Origin: JAWLHA01 sp041690535
GTDB taxonomy: Bacteria > Pseudomonadota > Gammaproteobacteria > Thiohalomonadales > Thiohalomonadaceae
Assembly (NCBI GenBank): GCA_041690535.1
Contig: JAWLHA010000023.1
Coordinates: 1 to 60,003 of the forward strand
Direction of reading: 5' to 3'
DNA: 60,003 bases
The notes below the pieces were generated by a model. It was not told where the DNA came from. It saw nothing but the letters and a program-made list of their open reading frames with translations, and made no database searches. The translations under genes and the position numbers were made by a program. This document shows positions 1-8,755 of this stretch, piece by piece. Numbering within the stretch: position 1 is the first letter of the stretch; every line of letters begins with the position of its first letter.

Positions 1-155
1 CTAACATGTAGGGTGGATAAGCGCAGCGAATCCACCAATTCGACGCCGCACGGTGGATGCGCTGCGCTTATCCACCCTACCTCGGTTCGCTGCCCCCGCC
101 ACCTGCGGCGCAACTTGGCTGCGATTGGCGATCTTCGGTTTACCTGTTCTGTGCT

Positions 156-159
<4 letters not shown>
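1..159 (-). repeat. CTAG-bounded palindromic repeat, copy 1 (cut by window start)
   Basis: Read from its CTAG end at 156-159 on the minus strand, this matches the left part of the units at 39141-39629 almost base for base. It holds one copy of the 37-bp internal direct repeat and then a long hairpin: arms 8-36 and 52-80, loop 37-51. The far end runs off the window. CTAG at 156-159 supplies the TAG stop of the degS-like gene. The hairpin loop is inverted relative to the terminal sequence when compared with the 39-kb copies. Confidence 0.85.
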
Positions 160-1316
<1,157 letters not shown>

Positions 1317-1375
1317 GGCAGCAACTCGATGCTTGGGCTCACGCTTCAATGGTACTTGATGGGCAGCCATCGCGC

Positions 1376-2131
1376 ATGATTCCTCTTTTTGAACTGACCG
1401 ACTACTGCAATCGCCTACTCTCCGTGAGCGATTATCAGGATTACTGCCCCAACGGCCTGCAAGTGGAGGGGCGACCCCAGGTAAGCCGATTGATCAGCGG
1501 GGTCACGGCAAGTCTCGAACTCCTGGAGCGTGCCGCCGATGTGAACGCGGACGCGATACTGGTCCATCACGGCTACTTCTGGAGGGGCGAGGCGCCGGAG
1601 ATCACCGGCATCAAGCAGCGGCGCTTACGTATGCTGCTCTCCCGGGATATCAGTCTCATCGCTTATCACCTGCCCCTGGATGGTCATCCTGAATTGGGAA
1701 ACAACGCCCAGTTTGGGCAGCGTCTGGGATTCAGTGTCGAAGGCCGGTTCGGCCTTGGGCCTGAGGGTGGACTGGCCATGTTCGGCCCCTCGTCGCTCGC
1801 CTCCGCCGACGAGTTGTCGGCTCATCTCCAGCGTTGCCTGAACCGGGCGCCCCTGCACGTGGGGGGGGGCGAGCGCCCGATTCAGCGTATCGGTTGGTGC
1901 ACGGGGGCCGCCCAGGACTATATCGAACACGCAGCCGCGCTGGGCCTGGATGCGTTCATCAGTGGTGAGATCTCTGAGCGAACCGTACACCTTGCCCGGG
2001 AATTGGGGGTCCACTATTTCGCCGCGGGACATCACGCGACCGAGCGCTACGGTGTCCAGGCCCTCGGCGCCCATCTGGCGGAACGGTTTGATCTGGATCA
2101 CGAGTTCATGGAAATCCCCAATCCGGCGTAA
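1376..2131 (+). CDS. Nif3-like dinuclear metal centre protein (YbgI family)
   Basis: 251 aa, matching the usual length of the short YbgI/Nif3 form. Metal-binding signatures are visible: HHGYFWRGE near the N-terminus, an internal YHLPLDGH segment, and AGHHATERYG near the C-terminus. These place it among proteins that form toroidal hexamers with two metals per subunit. The biochemical function of this family is not settled. The start at 1376 gives the standard MIPLFELTDYCN opening; codons upstream overlap the divergent degS start. Its place next to an AlgW/DegS gene and before petABC matches the Pseudomonas-type order, as I recall it. Confidence 0.9.
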   Translation: MIPLFELTDYCNRLLSVSDYQDYCPNGLQVEGRPQVSRLISGVTASLELLERAADVNADAILVHHGYFWRGEAPEITGIKQRRLRMLLSRDISLIAYHLPLDGHPELGNNAQFGQRLGFSVEGRFGLGPEGGLAMFGPSSLASADELSAHLQRCLNRAPLHVGGGERPIQRIGWCTGAAQDYIEHAAALGLDAFISGEISERTVHLARELGVHYFAAGHHATERYGVQALGAHLAERFDLDHEFMEIPNPA

Positions 2132-2299
2132 ATCTCAATCCCGGTGGCGGGTTGACGATTATCAATTGTTTATACGAAAATGCCGCTTTATTTCTGCGGG
2201 AAGTTCAGCATTTTAGAAGTTTCTTACATCGAAACAGCGCGTTATGCGCAGTTTCGGCACAACGCTAGTTATCCTGGCTGATTTTTTGGGAGAGGGTTG
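2132..2299 (+). promoter_or_regulatory. petA: Leader region of the petABC operon
   Basis: This 168-bp AT-rich gap precedes the Rieske gene and must carry the operon promoter. A TTGACG hexamer at 2152-2157 is a possible -35 box, but no -10 box sits at a convincing distance. A purine-rich GGGAGAGGG at 2288-2296 is the likely ribosome binding site and supports the ATG at 2300. Confidence 0.4.
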
Positions 2300-2896
2300 A
2301 TGAGTACATCGGGCGTTGACAAGGGCAGACGCCGCTTCCTCACCGCTGCCACCAGTGTCGTTGGTGCAATCGGTGCGGGCTATGCGGTAGCCCCGTTCGT
2401 TATCTCCATGCAGCCGAGCGCACGCGCTCAGGCCGCCGGAGCGCCGGTCGAGGCGGATATCAGTAAGCTGGAACCCGGTCAGATGTTGACCGTGGAGTGG
2501 CGTGGCAAACCGGTCTGGATTGTCCGTCGTACCGAGGCAAACCTGAAGAACCTGTCCGTAGTGGCCGGCAATCTGCGCGATGCGAATTCCGAGGTGGAAT
2601 CGCAACAGCCCAGCTACGCGAAAAACGAACACCGCTCCATCAAGCCGGAATATCTGGTCTTGGTGGGTATCTGCACCCATCTGGGTTGCTCCCCCACGTA
2701 TCGCCCCGAGCTGGGCCCTGCGGACTTGGGCTCGGACTGGAAGGGCGGCTTCTTCTGCCCATGCCACGGTTCCAAGTTTGACATGGCCGGCCGCGTGTAC
2801 CAGAGCGTACCCGCACCGACCAACCTGGTGGTCCCGCCATACAAGTACCTGAGTGACACCAGGATCCTGGTGGGTGAAGACCAAGGAGCAGCCTGA
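2300..2896 (+). CDS. petA: Ubiquinol-cytochrome c reductase, Rieske iron-sulfur subunit
   Basis: 198 aa. It carries the 2Fe-2S cluster of the cytochrome bc1 complex and passes electrons from ubiquinol to cytochrome c1. A Tat-type signal-anchor (RRRFLTAATS, residues 10-20) is followed by a membrane helix. The cluster motifs are CTHLGC at 125-130 and CPCHGS at 153-158, with the two Cys-x-His ligand pairs and the extra disulfide cysteines all present. The ATG at 2300 follows a good ribosome binding site; a TTG directly before it is less likely. The gene opens the petABC operon, two bases before petB. Confidence 0.97.
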   Translation: MSTSGVDKGRRRFLTAATSVVGAIGAGYAVAPFVISMQPSARAQAAGAPVEADISKLEPGQMLTVEWRGKPVWIVRRTEANLKNLSVVAGNLRDANSEVESQQPSYAKNEHRSIKPEYLVLVGICTHLGCSPTYRPELGPADLGSDWKGGFFCPCHGSKFDMAGRVYQSVPAPTNLVVPPYKYLSDTRILVGEDQGAA

Positions 2897-2898
2897 AC

Positions 2899-4122
2899 AT
2901 GAGTAAAATGACCGCACTGATGGGTTGGGTGGATGCTCGCTTTCCCGCTTCCAAGATGTGGAAGGAGCATCTGTCCGAGTACTACGCGCCCAAGAACTTC
3001 AACTTCTGGTATTTCTTCGGCTCCCTGGCCCTGGTGGTCCTGGTGATCCAGATCGTCACCGGGATCTTCCTCACCATGAACTACAAACCGGATGCGCAGC
3101 TCGCCTTCGCTTCCGTCGAGTACATCATGCGTGACGTGGACTGGGGCTGGCTGATCCGCTATGCCCACTCCACCGGGGCCTCCGCCTTCTTCGTCGTGGT
3201 CTATCTGCATATGTTCCGCGGGTTGATGTATGGCTCGTACAAGAAACCCCGTGAACTGGTGTGGATCTTCGGCATGCTGATCTACTTGGCCCTGATGGCC
3301 GAGGCCTTTTTCGGCTATCTCCTCCCCTGGGGCCAGATGTCCTACTGGGGTGCCCAGGTTATCGTCTCCCTGTTCGGGGCTATCCCCGTGATTGGTGACG
3401 ACCTGGCGCTGTGGATCCGCGGCGACTTCGTGGTTTCCGACGCCACCCTGAACCGCTTCTTCGCCTTCCACGTCATCGCCCTGCCGTTGGTGCTGGTCGG
3501 GCTGATTGTCGCGCACATCATCGCGCTGCACGAAGTGGGCTCCAACAACCCCGATGGGGTGGAGATCAAGAAGAACAAGGATCCGGTCACCCACAAGCCG
3601 GTGGACGGCATTCCGTTCCACCCCTATTACAGCGTGAAGGATATCGTCGGGGTGGTGGTGTTCCTGATGGTCTTCTCCGTGGTGGTGTTCTTCATGCCCG
3701 AGATGGGCGGGTACTTCCTCGAACACGCAAACTTCGAGCCTGCCGACCCGCTGAAGACCCCGGAGCACATCGCACCGGTCTGGTACTTCACGCCGTTCTA
3801 CGCGATCCTGCGCGCGGTGCCTGACAAGTTCCTGGGCGTTGTGGCCATGGGCGCTGCCGTGGTGGTCTTCGCGTTCCTTCCCTGGCTGGACCGCAATCCG
3901 GTCAAGTCGGTCCGCTATCGTGGCCTTTGCTACAAGCTGATGCTTACCATCTTCGTGATCAGCTTCCTGGTCCTCGGTTGGTTGGGCATGGAGGCGCCGT
4001 CGCCGGGCAAGACCCTGGCCGCGCAGATCTTCAGCGTGCTGTACTTCGCGTTCTTCCTGCTGATGCCCATCTACACCAAGATGGAGAAGAACAAGCAGGT
4101 TCCGGAAAGGGTGACATCATGA
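2899..4122 (+). CDS. petB: Ubiquinol-cytochrome c reductase, cytochrome b
   Basis: 407 aa, a full-length fused cytochrome b of the bc1 complex, which binds two b hemes and forms the Qo and Qi quinone sites. Heme-ligand histidines lie in YAHSTGAS, YLHMFRG, FFAFHVIALP and AHIIALHEVG. The Qo-site motif usually written PEWY is PVWY here, at residues 293-296. That substitution is known in beta- and gammaproteobacterial complexes, so it is a lineage marker and not a defect. The stop overlaps the petC start by four bases (ATGA). Confidence 0.97.
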   Translation: MSKMTALMGWVDARFPASKMWKEHLSEYYAPKNFNFWYFFGSLALVVLVIQIVTGIFLTMNYKPDAQLAFASVEYIMRDVDWGWLIRYAHSTGASAFFVVVYLHMFRGLMYGSYKKPRELVWIFGMLIYLALMAEAFFGYLLPWGQMSYWGAQVIVSLFGAIPVIGDDLALWIRGDFVVSDATLNRFFAFHVIALPLVLVGLIVAHIIALHEVGSNNPDGVEIKKNKDPVTHKPVDGIPFHPYYSVKDIVGVVVFLMVFSVVVFFMPEMGGYFLEHANFEPADPLKTPEHIAPVWYFTPFYAILRAVPDKFLGVVAMGAAVVVFAFLPWLDRNPVKSVRYRGLCYKLMLTIFVISFLVLGWLGMEAPSPGKTLAAQIFSVLYFAFFLLMPIYTKMEKNKQVPERVTS

Positions 4123-4856
4123 GAAAGTTGATCTTTGCATTTCTGGTTGCGGCGCTGCCAGCCGTGTCGCTGGCTGCCGGGGGCGGTGCGCCCCTCGACA
4201 AGGCGAATGTCGATGTTTCGGACCAAGAGTCCCTGCAGCGCGGCGCCAAGCTCTTTTCAAACTACTGCCTGAGCTGCCACTCCGCGGCCTATCACCGCTA
4301 CAACCGGATGGGCCGGGACCTGGGTCTCACCGATGAGCAGGTGAAAGAGAACCTGATGTTCGCCAGCGAAAAGGTGGGCGAAAACATGAAGGTTGCCATG
4401 TCCTTGGCCGACGGCAAGCGCTGGTTCGGGGCGGCACCGCCCGACCTGACCGTCATTGCCCGGGCGCGGGGTGCGGACTATATCTACACGTACCTTCGTA
4501 CGTTCTATGTGGATGAGAAGCGTCCGTTCGGTGTGAACAACGTCGCCTTCCCGGACGTGGGCATGCCCCATGTGCTGTGGGAGCTCCAGGGCCTGCGCAA
4601 GCCGGTCTACAAGAGCGTCAAGCACGGCGATGAGGAGCAGCATGTGCTCACCGGCTTTGAGCAGGTAGTCCCCGGCACCATGACCGCTGCCGAGTACGAC
4701 CAGGCCGCCCTGGACCTGACCAACTTCATGGTCTACTTGGCTGAGCCGATCCAGTTGGAGCGTCAGCGCCTGGGCATGTGGGTGCTCATCTTCCTCGCAA
4801 TCTTCTTCGTGGTGGCCTATGCCCTCAAGAAGGAGTACTGGAAGGACGTGCATTAA
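4119..4856 (+). CDS. petC: Ubiquinol-cytochrome c reductase, cytochrome c1
   Basis: 245 aa. It starts at the ATG overlapping the petB stop. A cleavable signal peptide (about residues 1-20, ending SLAAGGG) is followed by the heme c attachment motif CLSCH at 50-54. A C-terminal membrane helix (LGMWVLIFLAIFFVVAYAL) anchors the protein, as in other c1 subunits. It accepts electrons from the Rieske protein and hands them to soluble cytochrome c. It is the last gene of petABC; a GC-rich hairpin follows before sspA. Confidence 0.97.
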   Translation: MRKLIFAFLVAALPAVSLAAGGGAPLDKANVDVSDQESLQRGAKLFSNYCLSCHSAAYHRYNRMGRDLGLTDEQVKENLMFASEKVGENMKVAMSLADGKRWFGAAPPDLTVIARARGADYIYTYLRTFYVDEKRPFGVNNVAFPDVGMPHVLWELQGLRKPVYKSVKHGDEEQHVLTGFEQVVPGTMTAAEYDQAALDLTNFMVYLAEPIQLERQRLGMWVLIFLAIFFVVAYALKKEYWKDVH

Positions 4857-4929
4857 GCCACCAAGCGGGCCCGTGTGTGTTATCATTGCGCGCGGGCCCA
4901 AATGGTTCGCTTATCTGCCTTAATGGGCA

Positions 4930-4953
4930 AAAGGGGGCCTCCGGGCCCCCTTT
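4930..4953 (+). terminator. Hairpin terminator after petC
   Basis: A perfect 10-bp stem: AAAGGGGGCC at 4930-4939 pairs with GGCCCCCTTT at 4944-4953 around a TCCG loop. It is followed by a mixed T-rich stretch (GTGTTTG). It separates petC from sspA and probably ends or attenuates the petABC transcript. Confidence 0.65.
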
Positions 4954-4982
4954 GTGTTTGGTCTCTGCAGGAGAGAGTTGCT

Positions 4983-5609
4983 ATGGGGGTCATTGCGAGC
5001 AGGCGTTCGGTCATGTCGCTGTTCTCGGGCGATGCCGACGTCTACAGTCATCGGGTGCGCATCGTTTTGGCGGAAAAGGGCATTAACGTCGATATCATCA
5101 CGGTGGATCCCAACGACAAGCCGGAAGACCTCATCGATCTAAATCCCTACAATTCCGTTCCCACCCTGGTGGACAGGGACCTGGTGCTCTACGGCTCGCA
5201 GGTGATCATCGAGTACCTTGACGAGCGTTTTCCCCATCCCCCATTGATGCCGGTCGATCCTGTGTCGCGCGCCAATAACCGGCTCATGCTGTACCGGATC
5301 GAGAAGGATCTCTACTCGCACCTGGAGACGATTGAGGGCGGTGGCAACGAGAAGGCCGTTGCGAGGGCGCGAAAAGAGATTCGGGACAATCTGGTGGTCA
5401 TCAGCCCCATTTTCGAGCAAAAGCCCTTCTTCATGAGCGACGACTTCACGCTCGTGGACTGCTCATTGGCACCTCTGCTTTGGCGGCTACCCCATCTCGG
5501 GGTCACGTTACCCAAGACCGCCGGCCCTCTGTTGGAGTATTCGGAACGCCTGTTTGCGCGCGAATCGTTCCGGGCCTCGCTCTCAAGCACCGAACGGGAA
5601 ATGCGCTAA
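4983..5609 (+). CDS. sspA: Stringent starvation protein A (glutathione S-transferase fold)
   Basis: 208 aa. It has an N-terminal thioredoxin-like domain (LFSGDADVYSHRVRIVLAEKG) and a C-terminal helical GST domain. SspA binds RNA polymerase and helps stationary-phase and acid-stress transcription; family members lack GST activity. The ATG at 4983 has a strong AGGAGAG ribosome binding site 8-13 bases upstream. The usual petABC-sspA-sspB order supports the call. Confidence 0.95.
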   Translation: MGVIASRRSVMSLFSGDADVYSHRVRIVLAEKGINVDIITVDPNDKPEDLIDLNPYNSVPTLVDRDLVLYGSQVIIEYLDERFPHPPLMPVDPVSRANNRLMLYRIEKDLYSHLETIEGGGNEKAVARARKEIRDNLVVISPIFEQKPFFMSDDFTLVDCSLAPLLWRLPHLGVTLPKTAGPLLEYSERLFARESFRASLSSTEREMR

Positions 5610-5707
5610 ATTGTAAGGGAGTCCGCCGCTTCGGCGGGTTCCGTTCACCCTTCTGTTGCCAAGCACGGGAACGCGCGGCATCGTGTCGTGTTCTTAATCG
5701 AAAAACC

Positions 5708-6097
5708 ATGACTCCCAGTCGACCCTACTTACTACGTGCTCTCTACGAGTGGATCGTGGATAACGGTCTCACCCCCTATATTCTGGTGGACGCCGAAGCG
5801 GAGGAAGTGCAAGTGCCCCGCCACTACGTCGAAAATGGCAAAATCGTCTTCAACGTCGGTCCGACGGCCGTACGCAACCTTCAGCTTGGCAATGACCGGG
5901 TGGAACTGGAGGCGCGCTTTGGGGGCACGCCGATGCAGGTATCGGTCCCCATCATGGCGGTACTGGCCATTTACGCACGGGAGAACGGTAAGGGGATGGT
6001 CTTTACCGACGAAGAGGGGGAGGAGCCGCCACCCGATTCCACCCCTGACGGGGACGCCGAAAAACCAAAGCGGCCGAATCTTCGCGTCGTCAAGTAA
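5708..6097 (+). CDS. sspB: ClpXP adaptor SspB
   Basis: 129 aa. SspB tethers ssrA-tagged and other substrates to ClpX. The N-terminal substrate-binding fold (about residues 1-105) is recognisable from MTPSRPYLLRALYEWIVDNG and the VSVPIMAVLAIYARENG segment. An acidic, proline-rich flexible linker follows, then the basic tail LRVVK, which is the ClpX-binding module in homologues. No strong ribosome binding site is visible. A short GC hairpin (CCGCCG-CGGCGG) lies in the 98-bp gap after sspA. Confidence 0.95.
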   Translation: MTPSRPYLLRALYEWIVDNGLTPYILVDAEAEEVQVPRHYVENGKIVFNVGPTAVRNLQLGNDRVELEARFGGTPMQVSVPIMAVLAIYARENGKGMVFTDEEGEEPPPDSTPDGDAEKPKRPNLRVVK

Positions 6098-6145
6098 AGG
6101 GACCCAGCGAGTCCGGAACCCACCGCCGGGGCCGAGCGCGGCCCG

Positions 6146-6235
6146 CATCCATCCATTCGGCGCCGCACGGTGGATGCGCTGCGCTTATCCACCCTACGTG
6201 TTGGGCGCGTCGGATTTCACTGTTCGGTGCTCTAG
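6146..6235 (+). repeat. CTAG-bounded palindromic repeat, copy 2 (right half only)
   Basis: Only the loop, the second hairpin arm and the right terminal sequence remain. They match the right half of the 39-kb units and end in GTTCGGTGCTCTAG at 6222-6235. The left half is missing; it is replaced by GC-rich sequence between the sspB stop and about 6146. It lies between convergent genes, and CTAG at 6232-6235 provides the TAG stop of the FAD-linked oxidase on the minus strand. Confidence 0.8.
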
Positions 6236-7629
6236 GGGCAGGGCGGCAGTTTTTTGCCGGGATTGAGGATGCCCCGGGGATCGAACTGCGCCTTGATGCG
6301 GTGCATGAGCCCCAAGGCCACGGTGTCAAGCTCGCGGGTCACGAAGTCCCTTTTCTCCTGACCGATCCCGTGTTCCCCCGAAAGGCTTCCCTCCAGACGG
6401 AGCACCAAGTCGAACACCTGGGACAGGCATTGCGCAGCGCGGGCCATCTCATCCGCATCGTCCGGGTTGACCAGCAGGTTGACGTGAATGTTGCCGTTCC
6501 CCGCGTGGCCGAAGTTGACGATGGTGATGCGGTACTCGCGTCCGAGCGCCTCCAGGCCGGCAATGAGTTCCGGAAGTCGGGATACCGGTACCACCACATC
6601 TTCGTTGATCTTCTTGGGTGCGACGTTGCGCAGGGCCGGGGAGAGTGCCTTGCGCGTCTCCCAGAGTCGCTGCACCTCTTGCGCCGTCTGGGCCTGGATG
6701 AGTTGCACGCAGCCGGGGCCATTGGCCGCGGCCATCACCGCCTCGGCGGCGTCTTTCAGGCAGTTGCGTGGACCATCCACCTCAATCATCAGCATTGCGC
6801 CCGCCTGGCGGGGCAGCTCCGCCTTGGAGTAGGTCCTTACCATCTCAATCGCCCCGGAGTCCATGAACTCAAGTGCGCAGGGGATGACGGGCTGGGCCAT
6901 GATGCGGGCGATGGCGCGGGCGGCCGATTCAATGTCCGAGTATACCGCCTGCAGGGTGCTTCGTGCTTCGGGCAGGGGGGTCAGTCGAAGGGTGGCTTCG
7001 GTGATGATCGCCAGGGTCCCTTCGGAGCCGATGAGCAGTCGGGTCAAGTCGTAGGGCACCACGCCCTTGGTGGTCATGCCGCCGGTACGCAGCGTCTCGC
7101 CCGAGCCGGTAACCGCCAACAGACCCAGGGTATTGTCCCGAGTGGTCCCGTACTTCACCGCGCGTGGACCCGCGGCGTTACAGGCAAGATTTCCGCCCAC
7201 ACTGCACACCGGGGCACTGGTGGGATCGGGGGCCCAGAAGAAGTTGTGCCGCCCGGCTTCCTGCTGAATCATCTGGTTGGTGACGCCTGCCTCGACGATG
7301 AGCAGACGGTTGTCCGGGTCCACCCGCTTGATGCGGGTCATCCGTTCCAAAGAGAGGATGATGCCCCCCGTTTGGTACGGCACCGAGCCAGCTGCCGTTC
7401 CGGTGCCGCGCCCCCGGGCGGTCAGAGGAATGGACTCCTCGGCGCACAGCTGCACAACGGTGGCCACCTGTGCGTGCTCGTTGGGACAAACCACCGCGGC
7501 GGGCAGGACGTGGCGCCGGCTGTTGTCGTAACCGTAAGCCCACCGTTCGGAGGGGCTCAACAACAGGGCTTTGTCACCCACGGCGGCCCGCAAGGCGCCT
7601 ATGACTTTTTGGTCCAAAGGGGTCTGCAT
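6232..7629 (-). CDS. FAD-linked oxidase (D-lactate / glycolate dehydrogenase, GlcD family)
   Basis: 465 aa from the ATG at 7629. A PCMH-type FAD-binding domain occupies roughly residues 35-215 (ARGRGTGTAAGS, SVGGNLACNAAGPRAVKYG, LLIGSEGTLAIITEA). The FAD-oxidase C-terminal domain carries FGHAGNGNIHVN, LEGSLSGEHGIG and the ending DPRGILNPGK. These are hallmarks of D-2-hydroxyacid dehydrogenases that reduce the quinone pool. Substrate (D-lactate, glycolate or another) cannot be fixed from sequence. A TTG at 7641, overlapping the TGA of the dolP remnant, is a possible alternative start and would give translational coupling. The gene stands where the rest of dolP would be expected. Confidence 0.88.
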   Translation of the reverse strand: MQTPLDQKVIGALRAAVGDKALLLSPSERWAYGYDNSRRHVLPAAVVCPNEHAQVATVVQLCAEESIPLTARGRGTGTAAGSVPYQTGGIILSLERMTRIKRVDPDNRLLIVEAGVTNQMIQQEAGRHNFFWAPDPTSAPVCSVGGNLACNAAGPRAVKYGTTRDNTLGLLAVTGSGETLRTGGMTTKGVVPYDLTRLLIGSEGTLAIITEATLRLTPLPEARSTLQAVYSDIESAARAIARIMAQPVIPCALEFMDSGAIEMVRTYSKAELPRQAGAMLMIEVDGPRNCLKDAAEAVMAAANGPGCVQLIQAQTAQEVQRLWETRKALSPALRNVAPKKINEDVVVPVSRLPELIAGLEALGREYRITIVNFGHAGNGNIHVNLLVNPDDADEMARAAQCLSQVFDLVLRLEGSLSGEHGIGQEKRDFVTRELDTVALGLMHRIKAQFDPRGILNPGKKLPPCP

Positions 7630-7637
7630 GTTATCGG

Positions 7638-7778
7638 TCAATCGTTCACGAGGGTCCCGACAGGCCGGCGATCACGGGCAACGACCGCTCCGCCGGCGGA
7701 CCCACCGATGACCAGGGGAGCGGCGCAGCCGCACACTGCCAGCGGGAGGCACAGTAGTGCCAGTCGGCAGAGGGGCAT
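7638..7778 (-). pseudogene. dolP: Truncated DolP/YraP-type lipoprotein (BON domains missing)
   Basis: A short reading frame of 46 codons opens with a lipoprotein signal (LLCLPLAVCGCAAP) and continues GGSAGGAVVARDRRPVGTLV before a TGA. This matches the start of DolP (YraP): lipobox, glycine-rich segment, then the D-R-R/P-x-G-T motif before the first BON domain. Everything after about residue 46, including both BON domains, is absent. In Pseudomonas and E. coli dolP follows diaA, as here. So this looks like a remnant that ends at the start of the FAD-linked oxidase. It could still make a very short lipoprotein. Confidence 0.6.
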
Positions 7779-7781
7779 GGG

Positions 7782-8369
7782 CTAGCCCTCTTCGCCAAAC
7801 AGGTGCACGTCGATCAAGTCGCACAAACAGTGAATCACGAGGAGGTGCACTTCCTGGATGCGCGCGGTGGAAGCGGCGGGCACCCTCAACTCAATGTCGT
7901 GCTCGCTCAGGCATTCCCCCATGGCGCCCCCATCCTTCCCGGTCAACGCGATAACGTGCATCTCACGTTCGTGCGCGGCCTCGATGGCATTGACCACGTT
8001 GCGGGAGTTGCCGCTGGTGGAAATGGCCAGCAACACGTCACCTGAGTGGCCCAGGGCGCGCACCTGCTTGGAGAAGACCTCGTCGTAGCTGTAGTCGTTG
8101 GCAATGGATGTGACGGTCGAGGCGTCGGTGGTCAACGCCATGGCGGGCAGCCCCGGGCGTTCACGCTCGAACCGGTTCAACATCTCCGAGGAGAAGTGCT
8201 GCGCGTCGCCCGCTGAACCGCCGTTTCCGCAACTGAGGACCTTGCCCCCCTGGATCAGCTGACGACTGATCAGCTCCGCCGCGTCCACGATGGAAGGGCC
8301 CATGATTTCGAGGGCCTTCTGCTTGGTCTCAATGCTTTGGGTGAAGTGCCGGATTACCCGTTCGAACAT
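7782..8369 (-). CDS. diaA: SIS-domain phosphoheptose isomerase-like protein (DiaA/GmhA)
   Basis: 195 aa, one SIS domain (phosphosugar binding), with CGNGGSAGDAQHFSSE, DYSYDEVFSKQV and ISTSGNSRNV characteristic of GmhA and of DiaA, the DnaA-binding initiator. The two are hard to separate by eye. The lpoA-yraN-diaA-dolP neighbourhood argues for DiaA, while Pseudomonas genomes call the same locus gmhA. It starts at the ATG at 8369, eight bases after the yraN stop, and is probably cotranscribed with yraN and lpoA. Confidence 0.85.
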   Translation of the reverse strand: MFERVIRHFTQSIETKQKALEIMGPSIVDAAELISRQLIQGGKVLSCGNGGSAGDAQHFSSEMLNRFERERPGLPAMALTTDASTVTSIANDYSYDEVFSKQVRALGHSGDVLLAISTSGNSRNVVNAIEAAHEREMHVIALTGKDGGAMGECLSEHDIELRVPAASTARIQEVHLLVIHCLCDLIDVHLFGEEG

Positions 8370-8377
8370 CGTCTCTC

Positions 8378-8755
8378 TCAAGTGGTTTCGAAGGCATTCG
8401 TGATCCAGTGGACATCCATGCCCGCAGCCCCCGGGCCAATGGCCACCACATCGAAGCGGCAAGGCCGGTTGCCAAGGCGACGGGCCTGGAGGTAATGCTG
8501 CGCCGCCAGGATCAGCCGGCGCTGCTTGCGGACATCGATACTCGCCAGGGCGCCCCCGTACCGTGTGCTCCGCCGGTAGCGGACCTCGACGAAGACGATG
8601 ACGCTTCCGTCCGCCATTACCAGATCGAGTTCGCCACAGCGCACCCGATAGTTGCGTTCAAGCAGCCGCAATCCGTGCCGCTCGAGGTGACGGCAGGCGA
8701 GTAGTTCGTACTCCTCGCCCCGCGCCTGTCCCCCCTCAGAGCCGCGGGGACTCAT
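8378..8755 (-). CDS. yraN: UPF0102 family protein YraN (endonuclease-like fold)
   Basis: 125 aa. It shows the family pattern G-x-x-x-E-x-L-A (GEEYELLACRHLERHG), the nuclease-like E-x-D-L-V core (CGELDLVMADG) and VFVEVRYR. These correspond to the Holliday-junction-resolvase-like fold, but no function is established for the family. Its start overlaps the end of lpoA by 20 bases, which indicates translational coupling within the lpoA-yraN-diaA operon. Confidence 0.9.
   Translation of the reverse strand: MSPRGSEGGQARGEEYELLACRHLERHGLRLLERNYRVRCGELDLVMADGSVIVFVEVRYRRSTRYGGALASIDVRKQRRLILAAQHYLQARRLGNRPCRFDVVAIGPGAAGMDVHWITNAFETT

Noticed and set aside
3775..3786. PVWY instead of PEWY in cytochrome b as a possible defect
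   Set aside because: This substitution is known in beta- and gammaproteobacterial bc1 complexes and does not indicate loss of function.
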